From the NCBI RefSeq assembly GCF_003945595.2, contig NW_024104620.1, positions 1,274,501-1,338,500 of the forward strand: a DNA stretch of 64,000 nt, in the 5' to 3' direction. This document shows positions 12,997 to 27,700 of the stretch, in pieces. Numbering within the stretch: the stretch's first letter is position 1; each line of letters starts with the position of its first letter. A program made the translations under genes and the position numbers. The stretch comes from Pipra filicauda. Taxonomy: Eukaryota; Chordata; Aves; Passeriformes; Pipridae. The notes under the pieces are model-generated. The model saw only the letters and a program-made list of their open reading frames with translations, searched no databases and had not been told where the DNA came from.

Positions 12997-13772
12997 CTCC
13001 ATGTCCCGCTGTGCAGGGCAGCATCAGGCAGTAGTTCTTCTTGAAGCATCCTGTACGAAAAGGCTGTGCTTGACACTCAGCTGTGAGAAGTCTGGGAATG
13101 GATTCAGGCTCTACATCTCTGCCTCCCTTCCTATAATCCTCAGTAAATTGTGTGTGCCTGAGCCACTGACCAGTAGTTGGTGAGTGATGGGATGTGCACT
13201 CCAGCTGCTCCACGTGCCCGGTGGTTGTGCTGCCTGGCAGGGAGGCACTTTATGGCAGCTCCTCACTTCTGGAGCATGCCCATAAATCCCTGACATACTG
13301 TGTGACAGCAGATGCAAACACCAGTTTTATGTCCTCTCTTCCACCTAGTGTTTTCCTAACGACTGTGTTGTTCTAACCAAATGTCTCTGGCCCGACTCTC
13401 ATAATTTATTTAAATACAGGGAAATTCCAATTAACTTTTAAGACACCTGAAATTGGCTCAGTTTTTTGTCAGAAAGCAGTATTAATTTACACAATATTTC
13501 TCTTTTTTTCTGCCTCTTCAGCAAAGGTGAGACCTTTGGTCCAAGATAGATGTAAAACCCTGTAAAGTGGCCTCCCTATGTAGAATAGTCAATCATTTCG
13601 TATACCAGGAGTTTGCATGTTTTTGCTGGATTGTGGTCCAATTTGCAGACTGGGAAACAGATGATGTTTGATTCAAAAAACAAAAAGATAATTTTTTTGG
13701 CTTGAGCTAATGTTTATCAATGGAGTTAATAATGAAAGGAACAATCAGTCTCCACATGCTTCCCTGAAATAT

Positions 13773-13801
13773 GTCCAATAGTATTTGCAACACTATTGGA
13801 C
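13773..13801. other. Perfect 10-bp inverted repeat (hairpin, 9-nt loop)
   Basis: GTCCAATAGT (13773-13782) and its exact reverse complement ACTATTGGAC (13792-13801) flank a 9-base loop. The stem is moderately AT-rich. In 64 kb about one such hairpin is expected by chance, so a role is not implied. The stem is too short for a microRNA precursor. Confidence 0.6.
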
Positions 13802-15579
13802 CATCACTTAAATGGTGAAATCAGGAACATTTGTTTTTTTAATGTGTTGCAAATAGGAAAAATACAAATGTCTCAATGTCACACAAATGTAACATGCTCT
13901 CAGGATTGTATTGCAAGCACCTAAGGGAAAGGAGTATACTTCCCAGAAATAGATTACAGCAGAACCAGAATAATCTGAGATAATGTAATTCTATTCAAAG
14001 TAAAGTAAAAGTTTGTCAGAGGTCTGTGCTTTATGTTTTGTCAGTTTAAATTCCTTCTGTTACAGTGCTGTCCCTCCATTATGTTTTGTGGAAAAAAAAG
14101 CCCATTTATTTTCAGTTCATTTTAGTTATGTTGCCTAACCTTCTGTGTGTAAATAGACTTTGTTTAGGGAAGACCTTCACTTATCAGTTTCACCATGTAG
14201 AACTGTCACTGTTTTTATTCTTATGTTTGATGTGTATAAAGGTAGCTAAATCATGGAAAGTAATCTGTCTTTCCTAATTTGGTAGGAGTAAAATTCTGTT
14301 AAATAATGGGCCTTTTCCTATTTCCATTAAATTCAATTGATTAAAACTCTTAATGGTGTGTATGGAAACCAAAATGGGCCACATCTGTGGCTTCCCACGC
14401 CAGCCTTGCTTGGTTTTGGAGCTGAAGCTGTTGGCTCTCAGTGTTGCAAACAACACTGATTGGAAAAAAAAGAAGCATTTTTCATCTAAAGGCTAAGAAC
14501 AAATTTATACATTGGATATGGGGTTTTAGATTATATTTTTAATTATATTTTGTAACAAAATGTAAAAAATGAGTGTTTATCTTAATAGCTTTACATTAGT
14601 CATTGCTTTAGCCAATTTATCTTGTCTTTGATACCCCAGAGCTACCTAAACCCTGCTAACAACTGCTAAAGACAAAACCCAATTCATTACCTACTTCCAA
14701 TCAAAGATCACTTTTTCAGTGGTCTTGAATTTAATTTGCATTTAATTTGAGGTTTCATTAGGATAATTGTCTGTTGGTTCACTCCTGTAATTGAACGTTT
14801 GCAAGGAAATTAATGTGCGATCACCCGAGGGAGAGGGGAGGTGCAGCAGGTGTCACACTGCTGTATTCCAGGTTCACACATGGAACACTCATGATATTTT
14901 CACAGGACATGGGACTTATTTCTCTGTTATAGTCACAGAAATTGCAGGCAGCTGTATTGGCCAGTTGAAAACGTTATTAAATTTTGCCTTGGCATTAGGC
15001 AGATAATCTGCATTACTCCAGTGAAAAGCCTGGCCCATCCTCTCCTGTTGAAAATTCTTGTCATTCCCAGGTTGAGTGGATGGGTATTTTCTTCTGTCTC
15101 ATCTTTGCTGAAGTTTCCATTAATACTAAAAGCTCTGCTCTCTGGTATTTTCTTGCCCCACAGGCTTTATAGGAAGAAAACATCTCTATTCTCTAATGGT
15201 AAGATAGCCATCCCTTGCAGCTTCCCATCTCCAGACATATTTAAACCTCTTAGCCTCTCCTAGCAAGACAGAAGCTTCATTCTCAAAATTATCCTGTTGT
15301 TTCTCTTCTGTTGTTCTTTGTGTTTGAATTTGGGAAGCTAAGTGTCCAGATTGGTACACACCACACAAGGGACAGTCTTAGCCGGGCTTTGTAGAACACC
15401 AGTAATTGCATTCCATCTTGTAGGGAAATTGTAAGCTAAAACCTTCCTGGATTCCATTTTCTTCTGGTTTCTTAAGCAGCCACATCACGTAATGTTTCAT
15501 CTTGTGATGCCCCCCGTGGTTTCCCAAGAAAACCAAGATTTTGGGCTTGTTTTAGTCTCCAAATATATGATCCGTGCTC

Positions 15580-16640
15580 TCTACTACTGAACTGCAGCCT
15601 CTCTCCAATGCTTCGGTCCAGGGCCATGTGGATCTTGCTCCACACTCTCCCACTCCTCTCTTCATAAAGATATCATTTAGCTCCTGGTGTTCAGGAAAAT
15701 TTGAACAGGGCCGTACCTATTTGTGTGCCAGTATAATTGGTGAAATATTAACCAAGACTGGCTGTCAGACCAGTCCCTCAGCACTGATGCTGATAACTTC
15801 CCTCCAGCCTGACGTTCCCCATTTCATGCTGCTGTTGCTGTCCTACCTCCCGCAGTTTCAGACCAAATTAAAATTTTTGTACTAATCCCCCATCTTCTTC
15901 AATTTAACTAATAACTTCCCAGGTGACATGACGTTAAAGCTTTCCCAAAATCGGACTGCCAAGATCAATTTCATTTCCTTTCTCTGGAAATTGAGGTTTT
16001 TTCTCTGAGAAAGATGTCAGATCCATGTGCCTTACCTGTATTAAATCCATGCGCTGTTTCCCCCCAGATTCTGTTAGCTTCGCTGGCTTGGATTATTCTT
16101 ACCTTAAAGTTGTTTTAAGGCTTTGCTACTAAACATAGAAGAAAGGGCTTCTAGTTGCTCTGATAATTTTTTTCCTCATTATATATAGATGTGGCATTTA
16201 TTATTTCTGACTGCGTGGTATTGTTCGTGTCTTGCTTGATTTATTAAACTTGCTACCCCACGTGAAATTTCATCTGCCAGCTCTTTCACTTGTCTGGATG
16301 GAAATTTCTCATTTTTGGACATTTTGTTTCTTGAGCTACGTGTTCATCTCAACTGTGATACTTTCTATGTGGTTATTATCATTGACATCAGTGAGAATTG
16401 AAGCATGTATTCATGTAATTTGGAGTTACCTACTGCCTTTAATCTGTACTCCACTGCTCCAGCTTCACTGCGTATTAGCTCCGCTTCTTTGCAGGTTATT
16501 TCTTCATGTACCATTTGTCATCTTTTGTCACTTCTTTTAGTGTCTTCCAAAGCAACTCACTTGTCTGGGCTGTGGCAGCTGCCCCTTGCTGTCTCCTCTG
16601 TCGTTTCCAGACTCTAAGGTGGGGTTCTTCTTGGTGCTTC
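15580..16640 (+). other. Pyrimidine-rich block in the large intron
   Basis: About 1 kb whose plus strand is markedly rich in C and T, which leaves several plus-strand frames free of stop codons by composition alone (for example 15574-15885 and 16232-16540). The translations look like no protein family I know and have no conserved cysteine or aromatic pattern. Similar but shorter blocks occur near 22555-23150, 30870-31080, 33480-33960 and 43860-44060. They may be worn fragments of older transposable elements, but I cannot assign a family. Confidence 0.4.
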
Positions 16641-19600
16641 CTTCCACGTCCGTCCACTCAATTATCCCCTCAGGGCTTGTTCTGATCTCCTCGACAAGTG
16701 AGGGCCAGGCATGCTGCCTTCAAGGTTTCATTTCTTCCTTGAGGTGTGGATCCCTGTAAGTATTGGCTTCTCTGACTCAAAACCTCTGGTCTCCTTCCCC
16801 TGGCAGATCCTTCAGCCCCCCGTGATTAGTGGCTTCCCAGCTGGTCCCCTCACTGTGCGCAAGTTGCCCTTTTGAAGCCAAGAGCTGTGACTGAAAATGC
16901 CAGCCTGCGTTTTCTAAGGATTTCTACTTTAATTTAGAATTTTCATATAATCACATACTTCAAATTTATTTTTATAGCCAGTTCTCTCATTCCTCCTAGG
17001 AAAAACAAATCTGGAATAGCATCACCTTGTTTCAGTGGCTGAATGAACCTGTCAGTGACTGCTTTTGGGAATATCTGGTTCTAATATTATTATTAGCTGC
17101 ATTTGTTCTGCAATAAAAGAGAAATCTTACTAAAAAATAGCAGTCTAATAACACTGTTTTTATATTAAAATCCCTCTCTGGAGGTCTGTGATGTGTTACC
17201 CGCCAGCACCATCCCAGTGGAACCATCCCAGTGTTACTTCTGGGCCCCAGACAATTTCAGCCTGGTTTTGATAAACTTCTTCAATCATTTAATTCACTGA
17301 GTCTCGTTTACCTCTCACTCTGGTGAATCTCCGTGACATCAGGTTCTGATTTATGTGTCTGTAAGAAGAAACTTAAGGTAGCTAACTATCATCCATATTT
17401 GAAGCCTTATAGAGCTGCACTGTGCTGCTTCTCAGCAGGTAATGCAAACATTTGTATTTGTTTCCTGATGTGTGAATTGGAATTTTCTGGAAAGGGTCTA
17501 GATATTTCAGTAGAAAAACTAAAGAAATATTTTAATATAAATTTTGACTTAAGATGTGTGTGTATTAGGATGTACATGGATATATACAGAAAAGATACCG
17601 CAGAAAAAAATGAAATAATGAGTTGAGTATAGACTGTGTACTTGTTTTGATTGTCCTAAATATTCATTTAAAAATTGTTATAAATTCAGGAAGAACTTCC
17701 TTTGGTCAGTTGGAAGGAAATACACATGTAAGGTACTGAGATGACTTAAATCCTGTTGAAATCTGCAGAAAACAGCAGAGCAGTTTGGTTTGGTTTCACT
17801 GCTTTGAAGAAGCTGAAGATCCCTTCCTCCTCTTGCTGTATGGTGCTGCCCTTTTCAGAGGATTTGGTCATGCATTCACTTATAGCCAGGGTTGAACCTT
17901 GCCACTCTTCAGCCTTAAATTAAACACAAGTTTAAGACTGGAAGTGTCACATGGGAAATGCAGAGATGAAATGTTATCAGTGAATATTTGATCACAAGAA
18001 AAATAAGTAGGAATGTATGATACTGTCCAGCAGGTCATTGAGAAAATTAATTATGAGAAAAATTTTAGAGGTAATATGGAAAAATTAGCTTTACTTCAAA
18101 GTTAGTGGCCTGGATGCAATTACTGAATGCGGTTTATAGCAAGCAATATAAATATATAGGTTTATAACAGTCTAGAAAAGTTTAAGAAGAACTTTCAGCC
18201 ATTAGTTTGTCCTGTTTGTTTGCTGGAAACATTTGCCTTTGGGGGTGATAGCTATGAGTTCAAAGATAATAAAGACAAAGATTCACACAAACAGTTTCAA
18301 AAAGGTCTTCATTTGTCAGTAGTGCAAATCTAGGAAAAGAACCTCTTTTGTCCTGTTGGAAAATACCACTGTCATTTTCTTCCCCACTTATCCCCCAAGC
18401 TGTTGAGTGTTGAAAGGTCAGGCTTGATGGACTCATTTGGGAATACGTGGTGTCAGAGTAGTACAAAATGGACTCTGTCAGTGGAAGTGTCTCTGTTCTG
18501 CCTGACCTATCTGTCTGTCCAAAATACACTTAAATGACAAATCATCTGCAGCTTGAACGGTGGTCCTGTCTGCATATTCATTTCACCTCTGCTCTTCTAC
18601 CTCAGATTGTTATTAGACAGCCCAGTCATTTGGTAGAGTGATGGGTTTCAATAAGGACACTCATATATTAAATTTTAGCTACACCCAAACAGGGCTTCTC
18701 TGCTAAATAGCAGTGACATTCCTGAAGTGAGTGCTCCAGATTGGATAAGAAGTTTGAAATAGGAGAGACTGTGATTATGAAGGTGCTTTCTAAACTGTCA
18801 GTGTGCAGCCTAAGAGTTACACTTCTATTCCTCACTTCAAAGGTGTTTTGTAGGACTTATTTCTCCTTTAAGCCATTTTTCAGAGGAATATTCTCTTCTT
18901 TAGAGGATAGAACCTATGTATTGTGATGCTCTTTATATTGAGTATTAGAGACATTGAACTATTTTGCAAAGCTAACAGATATACCCTGATAAAGTGCATT
19001 CAGATCCTTACCTAAACAGCACATGAGAAAATCTGATCAGCTCAGACTGATTTAGATAAAAAACTAATGAGTGTGAAGCCTAAGTAATGACTGCCAGACT
19101 GGGCTCATTGTTTGTCTGGTGCTTTGGGCTGAAAAGTGGCCTTTTATATGATATGCAATGATGGCAGTTTTATTAAAAGTAGCATTGTTTTGGTCCCAGT
19201 ACAAATATCCAAATTCCCTGGACAACTGCATTCTTTTTTTAATTTGCAATTTCTTTTATTCTTTGTGACTCTTCAAAATTAAAGAAGCATTCTTCTGTTT
19301 GTCACGCAAAATCCACTTTTTTTAAATGTGCTTCAGCTCTTACCAATAGCCCAGACACTTCACCATGGCACAGAAGGGGATAATAGGCTGAATTATCCTT
19401 AAGCAATTGAAGTTGTAACTATTTCATGTCTTATTGTGGTATGCAAATTTGATTCTTTGCTGGGTCCCATGGACATATCTTCATTTTGACTACTGGAAGG
19501 CACAGTGGGATAAATGGATTAAAGTAGAACTAGCTCTTAGCACTATTTCTTATCACTTTTATGGTAATGTCTTCTCTGATACGGTTGCTGTATGCACACA

Positions 19601-21534
19601 GAAGACGTATTTCGTTCCCAAAAGTGGGAAAGCCTATCAGTATTGAACAAAATGTAAAAAAGAAAATAATAAATCACAGAACAATGAGAAAGGATCAATG
19701 AAGGGGGTCATAGTGCAGAGATTGTTTGGTCACACAGGTTAACAGCAGACATAACGGGATGGTGATGCTGTTTTTGCAAGGTTATTTTTTGATAGAGCAA
19801 GTACAATAAAAAGCCACCAGTATTACCAAGACTTGTGCAACCGAAATATTGTGTCTGGCTGGTTTTGGGAGGGGGAGGTGAGGCTTCCAGCCAGAGCAGA
19901 TCCTGAGAAAGTACCGAGAGCTGGGAAAGGGAATGCTATTTCATATTAATTCCAGTTAAGTATTCCAGGAGGGTGGCATAAAGAAAGGTATAACAGAAGT
20001 TCAGACGTGAGTGCTCCTCAGTGGTACCATTGATGGAGCGAAGTGGGGACAACTGAAATGAGAGTGAGATGAGCTAAAATAATGTGTTGACTGGAGAGGA
20101 ACACTTCAGATATAACAGTGTAAGTGCTAGTTGGAAATGAAAGTTGAAGCCATGGGGGAGATAAAATTAGCTGTGGACAAGAGAGGGAGAAAGAAGAGCG
20201 AGTGAGCTGAGGAATAGCTCTCTTGTGCCCCATAAAAAGGAGGATAAGTGGAGGGAGCAAACTTATGAAAGGCATAGCAAAGAGACAGCTAACTCCTATT
20301 CTCGATAGAGTTATTCCTTGGTGCAGTATATATATAAAATAGGATGTAAGGCCTTTGCATTAGAGACCAGGTTTTTTTGTTCCTTATTTGAACCTGAGGC
20401 TTTTAGCACCTTACGAACACAAATCACTTGTGACGTGCTCTAACAGGAGCACTACATCTAGACGGTGAGTAGTGCACGTGCTCCTGCCTGTCTGGTCAGC
20501 CTGGGATGGCAATTTTGAATTGTAGTTTGGGCCTGCTGATAATATTCCCACGCTGGAGTGTTCTCCAGCAGGCAGGGATGCATGGCTTCTGCCTTTGCAG
20601 ATGGGAGTACGTCCACAGGGAATGTTTCCAGCTACAATGAGGAGGGAGGGAAGAAGTTCATTATCACCAGCAGGTGCGAAATTTTGCAACTGGCACTTAG
20701 CTCATAACTTCAGGAAGTTTGGCCTAACCTGTCAGAGACCCGTGTCGTGACCGTATGCTGTCCCTTATAATGTTGCACCCTCTAAGTCTCAGTGAAGCTT
20801 CTCTTATTAGAATGGTTAGGTTAATTATGCTTTATTGTTTTCTTGCCAGGTTATTCATTGGTATGGAGTGTGGAGAGAAGTGAGAACATGAGGCTGATGA
20901 GCAAGCTGCAGACTTAAGTGAGGGGTTGTTCTCAACAGGGTCAGTCCACAGGGGCTTTCCCTGTGCCCTTGGGAGCAGGAATGAGCCACTTGGGTGTGGA
21001 GCACCAAGACAGTGTTGCATGAGGGTCAGGCAGGAGAGGCCCTGCAAAGAGCCAGAACTGGCATTCCCTGGTGTATGGACGAGCGGATGCTCTCTTCCTC
21101 CAGCTGCCCAAAATCAGTGGCCTCTAAAATACAGTTGTTCCCCTCCTTTCAGCCTTGCCTCCTGGAACTCTCACTGGCTCTGCCAGTCCTCTGTGCCCTC
21201 CACTGGATCCAGCTCTGCTGCTGGCACCAAATTCAGGTTTTCTACCTATAGGGTTAGGGAAAAATAACTGATCAAGTATTGCCTACATTACTGAGCAGCC
21301 TTGGGCTGCCTCAGAAGGCAGGTGGGTATTTAATGTGACATTTGTACCTCTGTGCACTGGAGGTTCTGGCAGTGTCGTGGGGGCCAGCTAATGCAGGTGA
21401 GCAATTGCCAGTGGTGGACTATCTCTTGAAGAACAGTAATATGTCAGGTCATACTCCAGACTTCTCTCTGCGGGACGATACTGCTCAAGGAAATTAAGCC
21501 TAAGAGATAATTTGGCAACAGTCTTATTTTAAAT

Positions 21535-21700
21535 ACCGATTAATGACTATTGCTTTAGTGCGGCTCCTGCTTTACTCGTGATGTTTTAATATGGCAAAAG
21601 AATTATGATTAGTGCTTTTAGGTTTTTAATGTTCAGATAGTTAAAATGCCCCATAATAATCGCTCCTTTTAATATTCAGCATAACTATTACAGAGATATA
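21535..21700. promoter_or_regulatory. Candidate conserved non-coding element (AT-rich, homeodomain-like motifs)
   Basis: An AT-rich but non-repetitive stretch with several TAAT/ATTA cores and scattered CpG dinucleotides (gtgcgg, ctcgtg, atcgct), and no mobile-element signature. Intronic developmental enhancers often look like this, but the composition is not specific. Conservation cannot be judged from one sequence, so this is only a candidate. Confidence 0.2.
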
Positions 21701-24700
21701 ATTGTGCTTTGGTGTTGAAAAGAAGAAACCAGGATCCCAATGTGATCGTGAATGCCTTTCTCTGGTAGCTTAAATCAAATCCTTAAATTTCAAAGTCCTT
21801 GGCAGCAAGTTTTAAGAACTTTATTAAAAAAGAAGTCTTACAGAAATAAATCAAAGCAAAAGACTAAAATTTGTTAAAGGAGCTACTGCAACAATTGCAG
21901 TTAAAAAATATAGTAGAATATGTACCAGAAAGCACAAGTAAAAGCATCAGAATCAGAAAACAAATTCAGATTCAGGATACCTGTAATCCGAGACATACCT
22001 GTGCAGAATACAAATCACGCTCCAAGATTTGTAATCATTATTCTGGTGACATTAACATATTTTAGATCTGATTCTGCAATATCTCACGCCATTGGAAGCC
22101 AGGGGTTTTCTAATAGAATTACAAAAAAAATCCAATAAAAATGAGAGCAGGCTCCAACTCTGCAAATCCGGCTGATCATTGGCAGAAACAAGAAATATTT
22201 GCATATATTTCCCCTCTCTGTCCCCAGAGGTGGTATCTTGCATGCAGTACTTAGTTTTCACCTCACCCAGCTTGTAATTCTGTTGCTTTCGGTTCTCTGT
22301 ATCGGGGAAAAAATACTCAGCTGTGGTTTTGTAAACCGTGTTAGAGAGTCAAAGGAGTGTGAACTCAAACCTTCCCTTGAAAAGAAGATTTCCCCAGAGC
22401 CTGTGCAGGACTGCCGTGAGGCACAGAGAAGCATCTCTGCATTTGGGCTCGCAGAGCGCGCTGTGAGGGCGTTGGCAATTTGTCTAAGAGAATTTTTTAT
22501 GTACAGTCACCTCTTGCAGGAGTTACAGCGCTCCCACACAGCCCCACGGGCTCTGCCTCTCCATGGCTACATCAGCCCTTTGAATTCATCCTCACCTCTG
22601 TCTCCTTCCAGTGCGAGCCCCTGGTGTTGCTCTGGATCTGCTGTGGGGTTGTGCTACCTCCCCCCCTACAGCCCCAGCCACCCACTTGCTCCCCTCTTCC
22701 CTGCCGACCTTGGATGATGTCCCACACTGCCTCCATGCATGGACAAAACTTCCCTCTCTAGTTCCTTAAAGTCTTACCTTACCTTCTCTCACATACCATT
22801 TTAAGACGATATCCCTGCTGACATTAGTCTGACAATTCACGAGGCCCCTGGTTTTGGTGAGTTCTTCTCATGACGTCCTCTTCCATATGTTCCCTCTTCC
22901 TCTTCCTGTGTCCCACTTGCCAAAGGCTGTTGTTGATCTTGCTATTCTTCCAGTTCTGCAAAAGTGTTAGTAGTTCTTTATTTCAGTGTTGTTTTTACTG
23001 ATAGTTTAGCTGATGTTGTCCATGTGTTGATGTACCCGAAGTACATGGTCCCTTCCCTCAGTCCACAGGTGGTTCTTTGGCTGTCGGTTCCTCTTTCTGC
23101 TCCCTGTGTTCCTTCATTTGCCATGAAGCTAAATATGGGCAATTGATAACACTCATCAGCTTCCTGGCATGGCATTTCCTGCTTTTTTCAGGATGACCCC
23201 AGGAATGTAATTTGTATAGTTAAACAACAGTTAAACAAAAACAGGGCACCCCGCTGGCATGGGGCTGGCTGTTTATTCCCGTAGGAAGACACCAAGGAGG
23301 GGATGGAAAGGGCAGGCGGCAGTACTGTTTATACAAGTGAGAAATTACTTGTAGTGAGGCTGTTTGGCAGCTCCTGACTTTGCCTTATGTGTTGCTCAGG
23401 TAAGGATGAGATGTAGAAAAGGGAGATAGCTGAGTATTTTGCTTCTCATGTGGATCTCTGTGCGCGTCTTCCAGTGCCAATAGAAGCAGTAACCTCAGTG
23501 AACTCATTGTTGGCAGAATTAATGTATAGGACTAGTTAAAGAAGGGGACTAGAGTGATGAGCATGACAAGGAAGGAAGGAATGAGAAGGGTTTAGCATTT
23601 GGGGTAGGATAAGTTGGAGGTTAAAGACAAATTGTAATGATATTCCCATTAATCTTCAAAGCTGGGAGGCTGACATCCATACATAGTCAATGGAAGGAGG
23701 TGAATGCCTATAACATGCCTTAACTAGAAGCCTAAATTAGAGGGTTTTAATGCCACCTGTTTTATTGTTATGATCTGTGATCTTATTAATGCATTTTTAA
23801 AATGAAAGAAAGTGTCAGACGTCAAGAAGGATAAAGGGTAGGTGGAAAGCCTGAACATCTGGTAAATGTTCTATTCTATTCATTTTAATAATAATTTTGA
23901 GTGTTTTTTTCCCTTCCTCTTTCATTATTTTTAGGTAAATGAGATTGCAGCTTAGCATGAAACTGATTTTGGAAATAAATTTGACTGTGTGCTCCTTCTC
24001 TTGCAGAGGTGGCTTGATCTCTATAATACAGTTTCTTGTATTAAGTATGAATCTTTTTATGTGTGTTTATTGCTTGTTAAAGATGTGTCCTCAAGTGTGG
24101 ATCACTACATTAAAGGATCTGGCCATATCTGTGGCCAAAAACTTTTTTTTGAGCTGTTTAACTATGATTTTTTGAACAAGTACAGTGCTGTCTTTACTGG
24201 CCACATAACTTTAATAAGAGCAGCTGCAGTTTCTCATATTTTTGCATTACTGAACATCTTGTATTTTTTGCCAGGGAGATAACACATGGCAGAAAAATTT
24301 GCACGCCCGAACGCAGCTTTCAGTTATTGGCAACTTGCAAAACTTTGCAAGTGGTTTAAGTGTCTGAATTCATTTTTCATAGAAGGTCTCCGGGAAATAG
24401 AAAAATCCTTGCAGAGGCATCCAAATACAGTTTGACCATTTTCTGTTGTGTTAAAATATATCATAGCGATGTCTGGAAAATCAGTATCTTCCATTAGTGC
24501 AATGCTAAACCTCAGACAGGTGCCTCAGTGGTGGCTGACCCCAATATAATTGTACTGGACCTGCAGCAATTCATTGTCCTCTTGTGTGTCTCTCCAAAAC
24601 CATCATCTCTTCCCTTAACTTTTACACTAAAATCCTGTCAAACTCATAAATGCCTTTCCCATTCTTTTTTATCTCTGAGGGCTAAACTCCTAGCTGACAT

Positions 24701-27700
24701 CCTGATAGATTTCATAAGGAAATGCCGACGGAGCACATTTTTGACAGCCATTCTGACACTTGACCAATTAGTGGAGCTTACGGTGGGTGTCTCTCAGAGA
24801 CTGCACAGGCAGAAGTCCACTCAGGATGATAAGTGAGCAGTTACGAAACAAATGATGTCTCACATAAGTTGGTAATTACTGGCTCCTCCATAATTCTGTG
24901 GTGCCACAGTGAAAATCGAGATGAAGGTGGTTTTTAGCCCCCATACCAGTTTTGGAACTGCTTTCTTTTCTTCTGCCTCTGAAGTTACAGCACTCAGAGC
25001 ATATCAGTGATGTGCTGTAGGTGACTATCTAGAGAGGGTTTGTAGACCCACCAGTCTTGAGCTGTTAGCTCTTTACTCCTGGGGGGGTGTATTGCTGGTG
25101 GGGTGTGCACTCAGAATGGGAAAGGGGTGTTGTAAACCACTGCACAACCAGGACCAGACTATTGCCACTGCCAGGAGCAGACTGTTGAGCAGCATCCAGT
25201 ACCACGTTGATGGTCGCTTAAGCTGTTCAAACAGGAGCTCAGGTAATCATGAGTGGCCACCCAAATTGAAAGCTACATTTATTGAAGCTGAGGCTAGAAT
25301 GTTTTGTCCTCAAAGGTTATCTTGAAACTCACCGTGAATGAGCACTGAGGTGTAAGTTGGAATGATTCTTTTGACCTCTGTAGTTCTTGTACTTTCTGGA
25401 AATTGTACTGACACTTGAAACATCAAATTAACCAGGAGGTTTTTCAGCTCTGATTTCAGAGGTGTTTTAGGCTGAATATTAAGGAGAAAAGAGCTACACA
25501 AAGTAAAAAAAGATAAATCCCAGGTAGCTTGATGAAAGCCCTATAAATAACTGTTTGAAAATAAGACATTGTCATACTGGAACTAATACTGTATTGAACT
25601 AGTTGGAAAGTTATATTGACATTATTCAAGAATGTTTTATCTCTAGTACTTGTGATTCTAAGCTGGGCATTTATTAGATCTTGCCACTGGGAAAATGGAC
25701 ACCTATTATATATTCCTCTAAGAAAGGACAGTCATCCAGGATTCAGCACATGGCTGAGCAAAGGAAGAAGAAAGAAAATTAATTTTCACTGGGAGAGTGG
25801 GACAGAAGATTAAAAAGAAAAAAAAAAGATATATTATGGAGGTGGCTGAGTGGAATTAGATAATCTAAAGACCAAAGATCACCTGTTGAACCAAATAAAT
25901 AATTCAGGATGACCCTTGATCCCCATGGATCCTGGGCTCACTTGGTGACTGAGCTCTCTCAGTCCTTGCCTGCTGATGTGAATTGATACCTGACAGCTCC
26001 ACTGCCACTGTGCCAGAGGCTGGGATCTCCCCCAGCTGATCTTGGCAGGCTCCATCAGTGGCTTACATTGTCCTGAGATAGCCATAAATCCCCTGCCTCA
26101 TGTTGTGGTGTCTGCTCTCAGAAATTACCTCCCACTGAACTGAAGGCCAGCTCATTGACCTACTTCTCCTGCAGGAACTTCCATGCCCTACATATACAAG
26201 GGTGAAGGTTTTGAATAAAGATTTAACATTATTAAAATACCGATCATCCAGATTACCTTCCTGATGTGGGAACTCAGGCAGGGTGACAGTGGTTTGGGCA
26301 CAGAGGTGTCCACAGGGTGAAGTCCCACTGACACTTAGATTCTCACTGCTTGGTCACGTCTGAGAGTGTGATTAAAGGTTCCGAGATGACTTATAGCCTC
26401 ACGTTGTTCTTAATGTTCATATTAAATAATCATAATCTCTACAGAGAAATGCACTGCAGCCTAAGGAGAGTCAGGCAGTAGAAGTTAGTCCTTGGATTTC
26501 TTATGACTTTCAGGAAAGCTTGGATGTTCCCTTGCCTCCAGCTTTCTGAAATCCAATGCTGCCATTAATCTTCATAGTTGGCAGACCAAGTGATTCTGGA
26601 AAACCAGCCTGACTGCAATAAATGCTTTCAGATTATTGTCCCAAATGATCTGTTGAAGAAGGAACGGGTGAAGGGAGGAATAAGAAAATAAGTGCATTTC
26701 CATAAAGAGCAAATCACTGAGGGAGACCCTGGCTATTTTTCAGGCTCTATCATGTAATCAGAAGCATTCAGAACTGGAAAGTGTTGGAAGGAGATAAGGG
26801 ACATGTACACAGGAGCAGTGAGGTTGTTGGTGATAATCTGCAGCAACCTGAGAGAAGCCGACCAGTCTAATCTCCTTAGGTTTATCTCAGAGAAGAGTAA
26901 AAACAGTTTTACAATATTGAGATACACAATTCCAGTCTGTGAGAGGCTGCAGATAAAAGCAGCATGGAGCATCCTAGGAGCCAGTGCGGCCTAATTAAGA
27001 GAAAATACTGAACGTAATCCCCTAAGACTCTGCTCAATGGTTCATTGCTAAGCCAGTGGAGTTCAGCATAAACAAAGTTAAATACACTGATATAAAACTG
27101 AATTGCGTAATAAACATAGATAGAGAGCTTTTCTTCCCCTCTAATGCCTGGGAAGAGTGCAGTAAATGGGCCAAGAAGCCAGGGGAGAGCAAGCAATGTG
27201 ATGTTTGAATGGTATGATCCTGTTTTCCATCAAAGTCTGAATTAAATCTGTGTGTGTTTATGCTAAAGACTTCAAGGGTTTGTGTGAGCTGGGGCCATAC
27301 AGCTTCTCTGTGCTTCCCAGGCTGCTTCTGAATGGGAGTTTGGGCTGTAGTTAACACAGCTGTATCACCCCGCTGCTGGGGGAATGGGAAGAGCCAAATA
27401 CTGCTGTGAAAGGGCATGTGGGGCTGAGCAGTGTCTGCAGGGTTCATAACAGTTCCCAAACACATAAAGGGTATAAATATAAAAGAAAGATGCCACAACG
27501 TGGTGCCCACGGGTGTAACAAGGGTAATGGGGTGGAATTAAAAGAGTGGAGATAGAGGCTGACTTTAAGGAAAAAATCTTCCTAGCTAATCGACCAATGC
27601 CACAATACCCTCCTCTGATGGAAAGAGCTATTGAAACAGGACCAAACTAGTTCTTCCTTCAAGAATTTCTCAAGTTCGTTAGGTGCCAACAGAGGCCTGG

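Noticed and set aside
22199..22717. 172-codon plus-strand open frame
   Set aside because: Its second half lies in a C/T-rich block and reads as low-complexity Pro/Ser/Leu. There is no domain, no homology I recognise and no splice support.
25900..26225. GC-richer block ending in AATAAA, resembling an LTR or a retroposed 3' end
   Set aside because: There are no TG...CA ends, target-site duplication, poly(A) tail or family I recognise. An AATAAA hexamer is common by chance.
26733..27010. Stretch with retroelement-like phrases (tctccttaggtttatctcag and similar)
   Set aside because: I could not match it to a CR1 or LTR consensus with any confidence.
27034..27510. 158-codon minus-strand open frame
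   Set aside because: No recognisable motif or conserved pattern. The length is reachable by chance in 64 kb.
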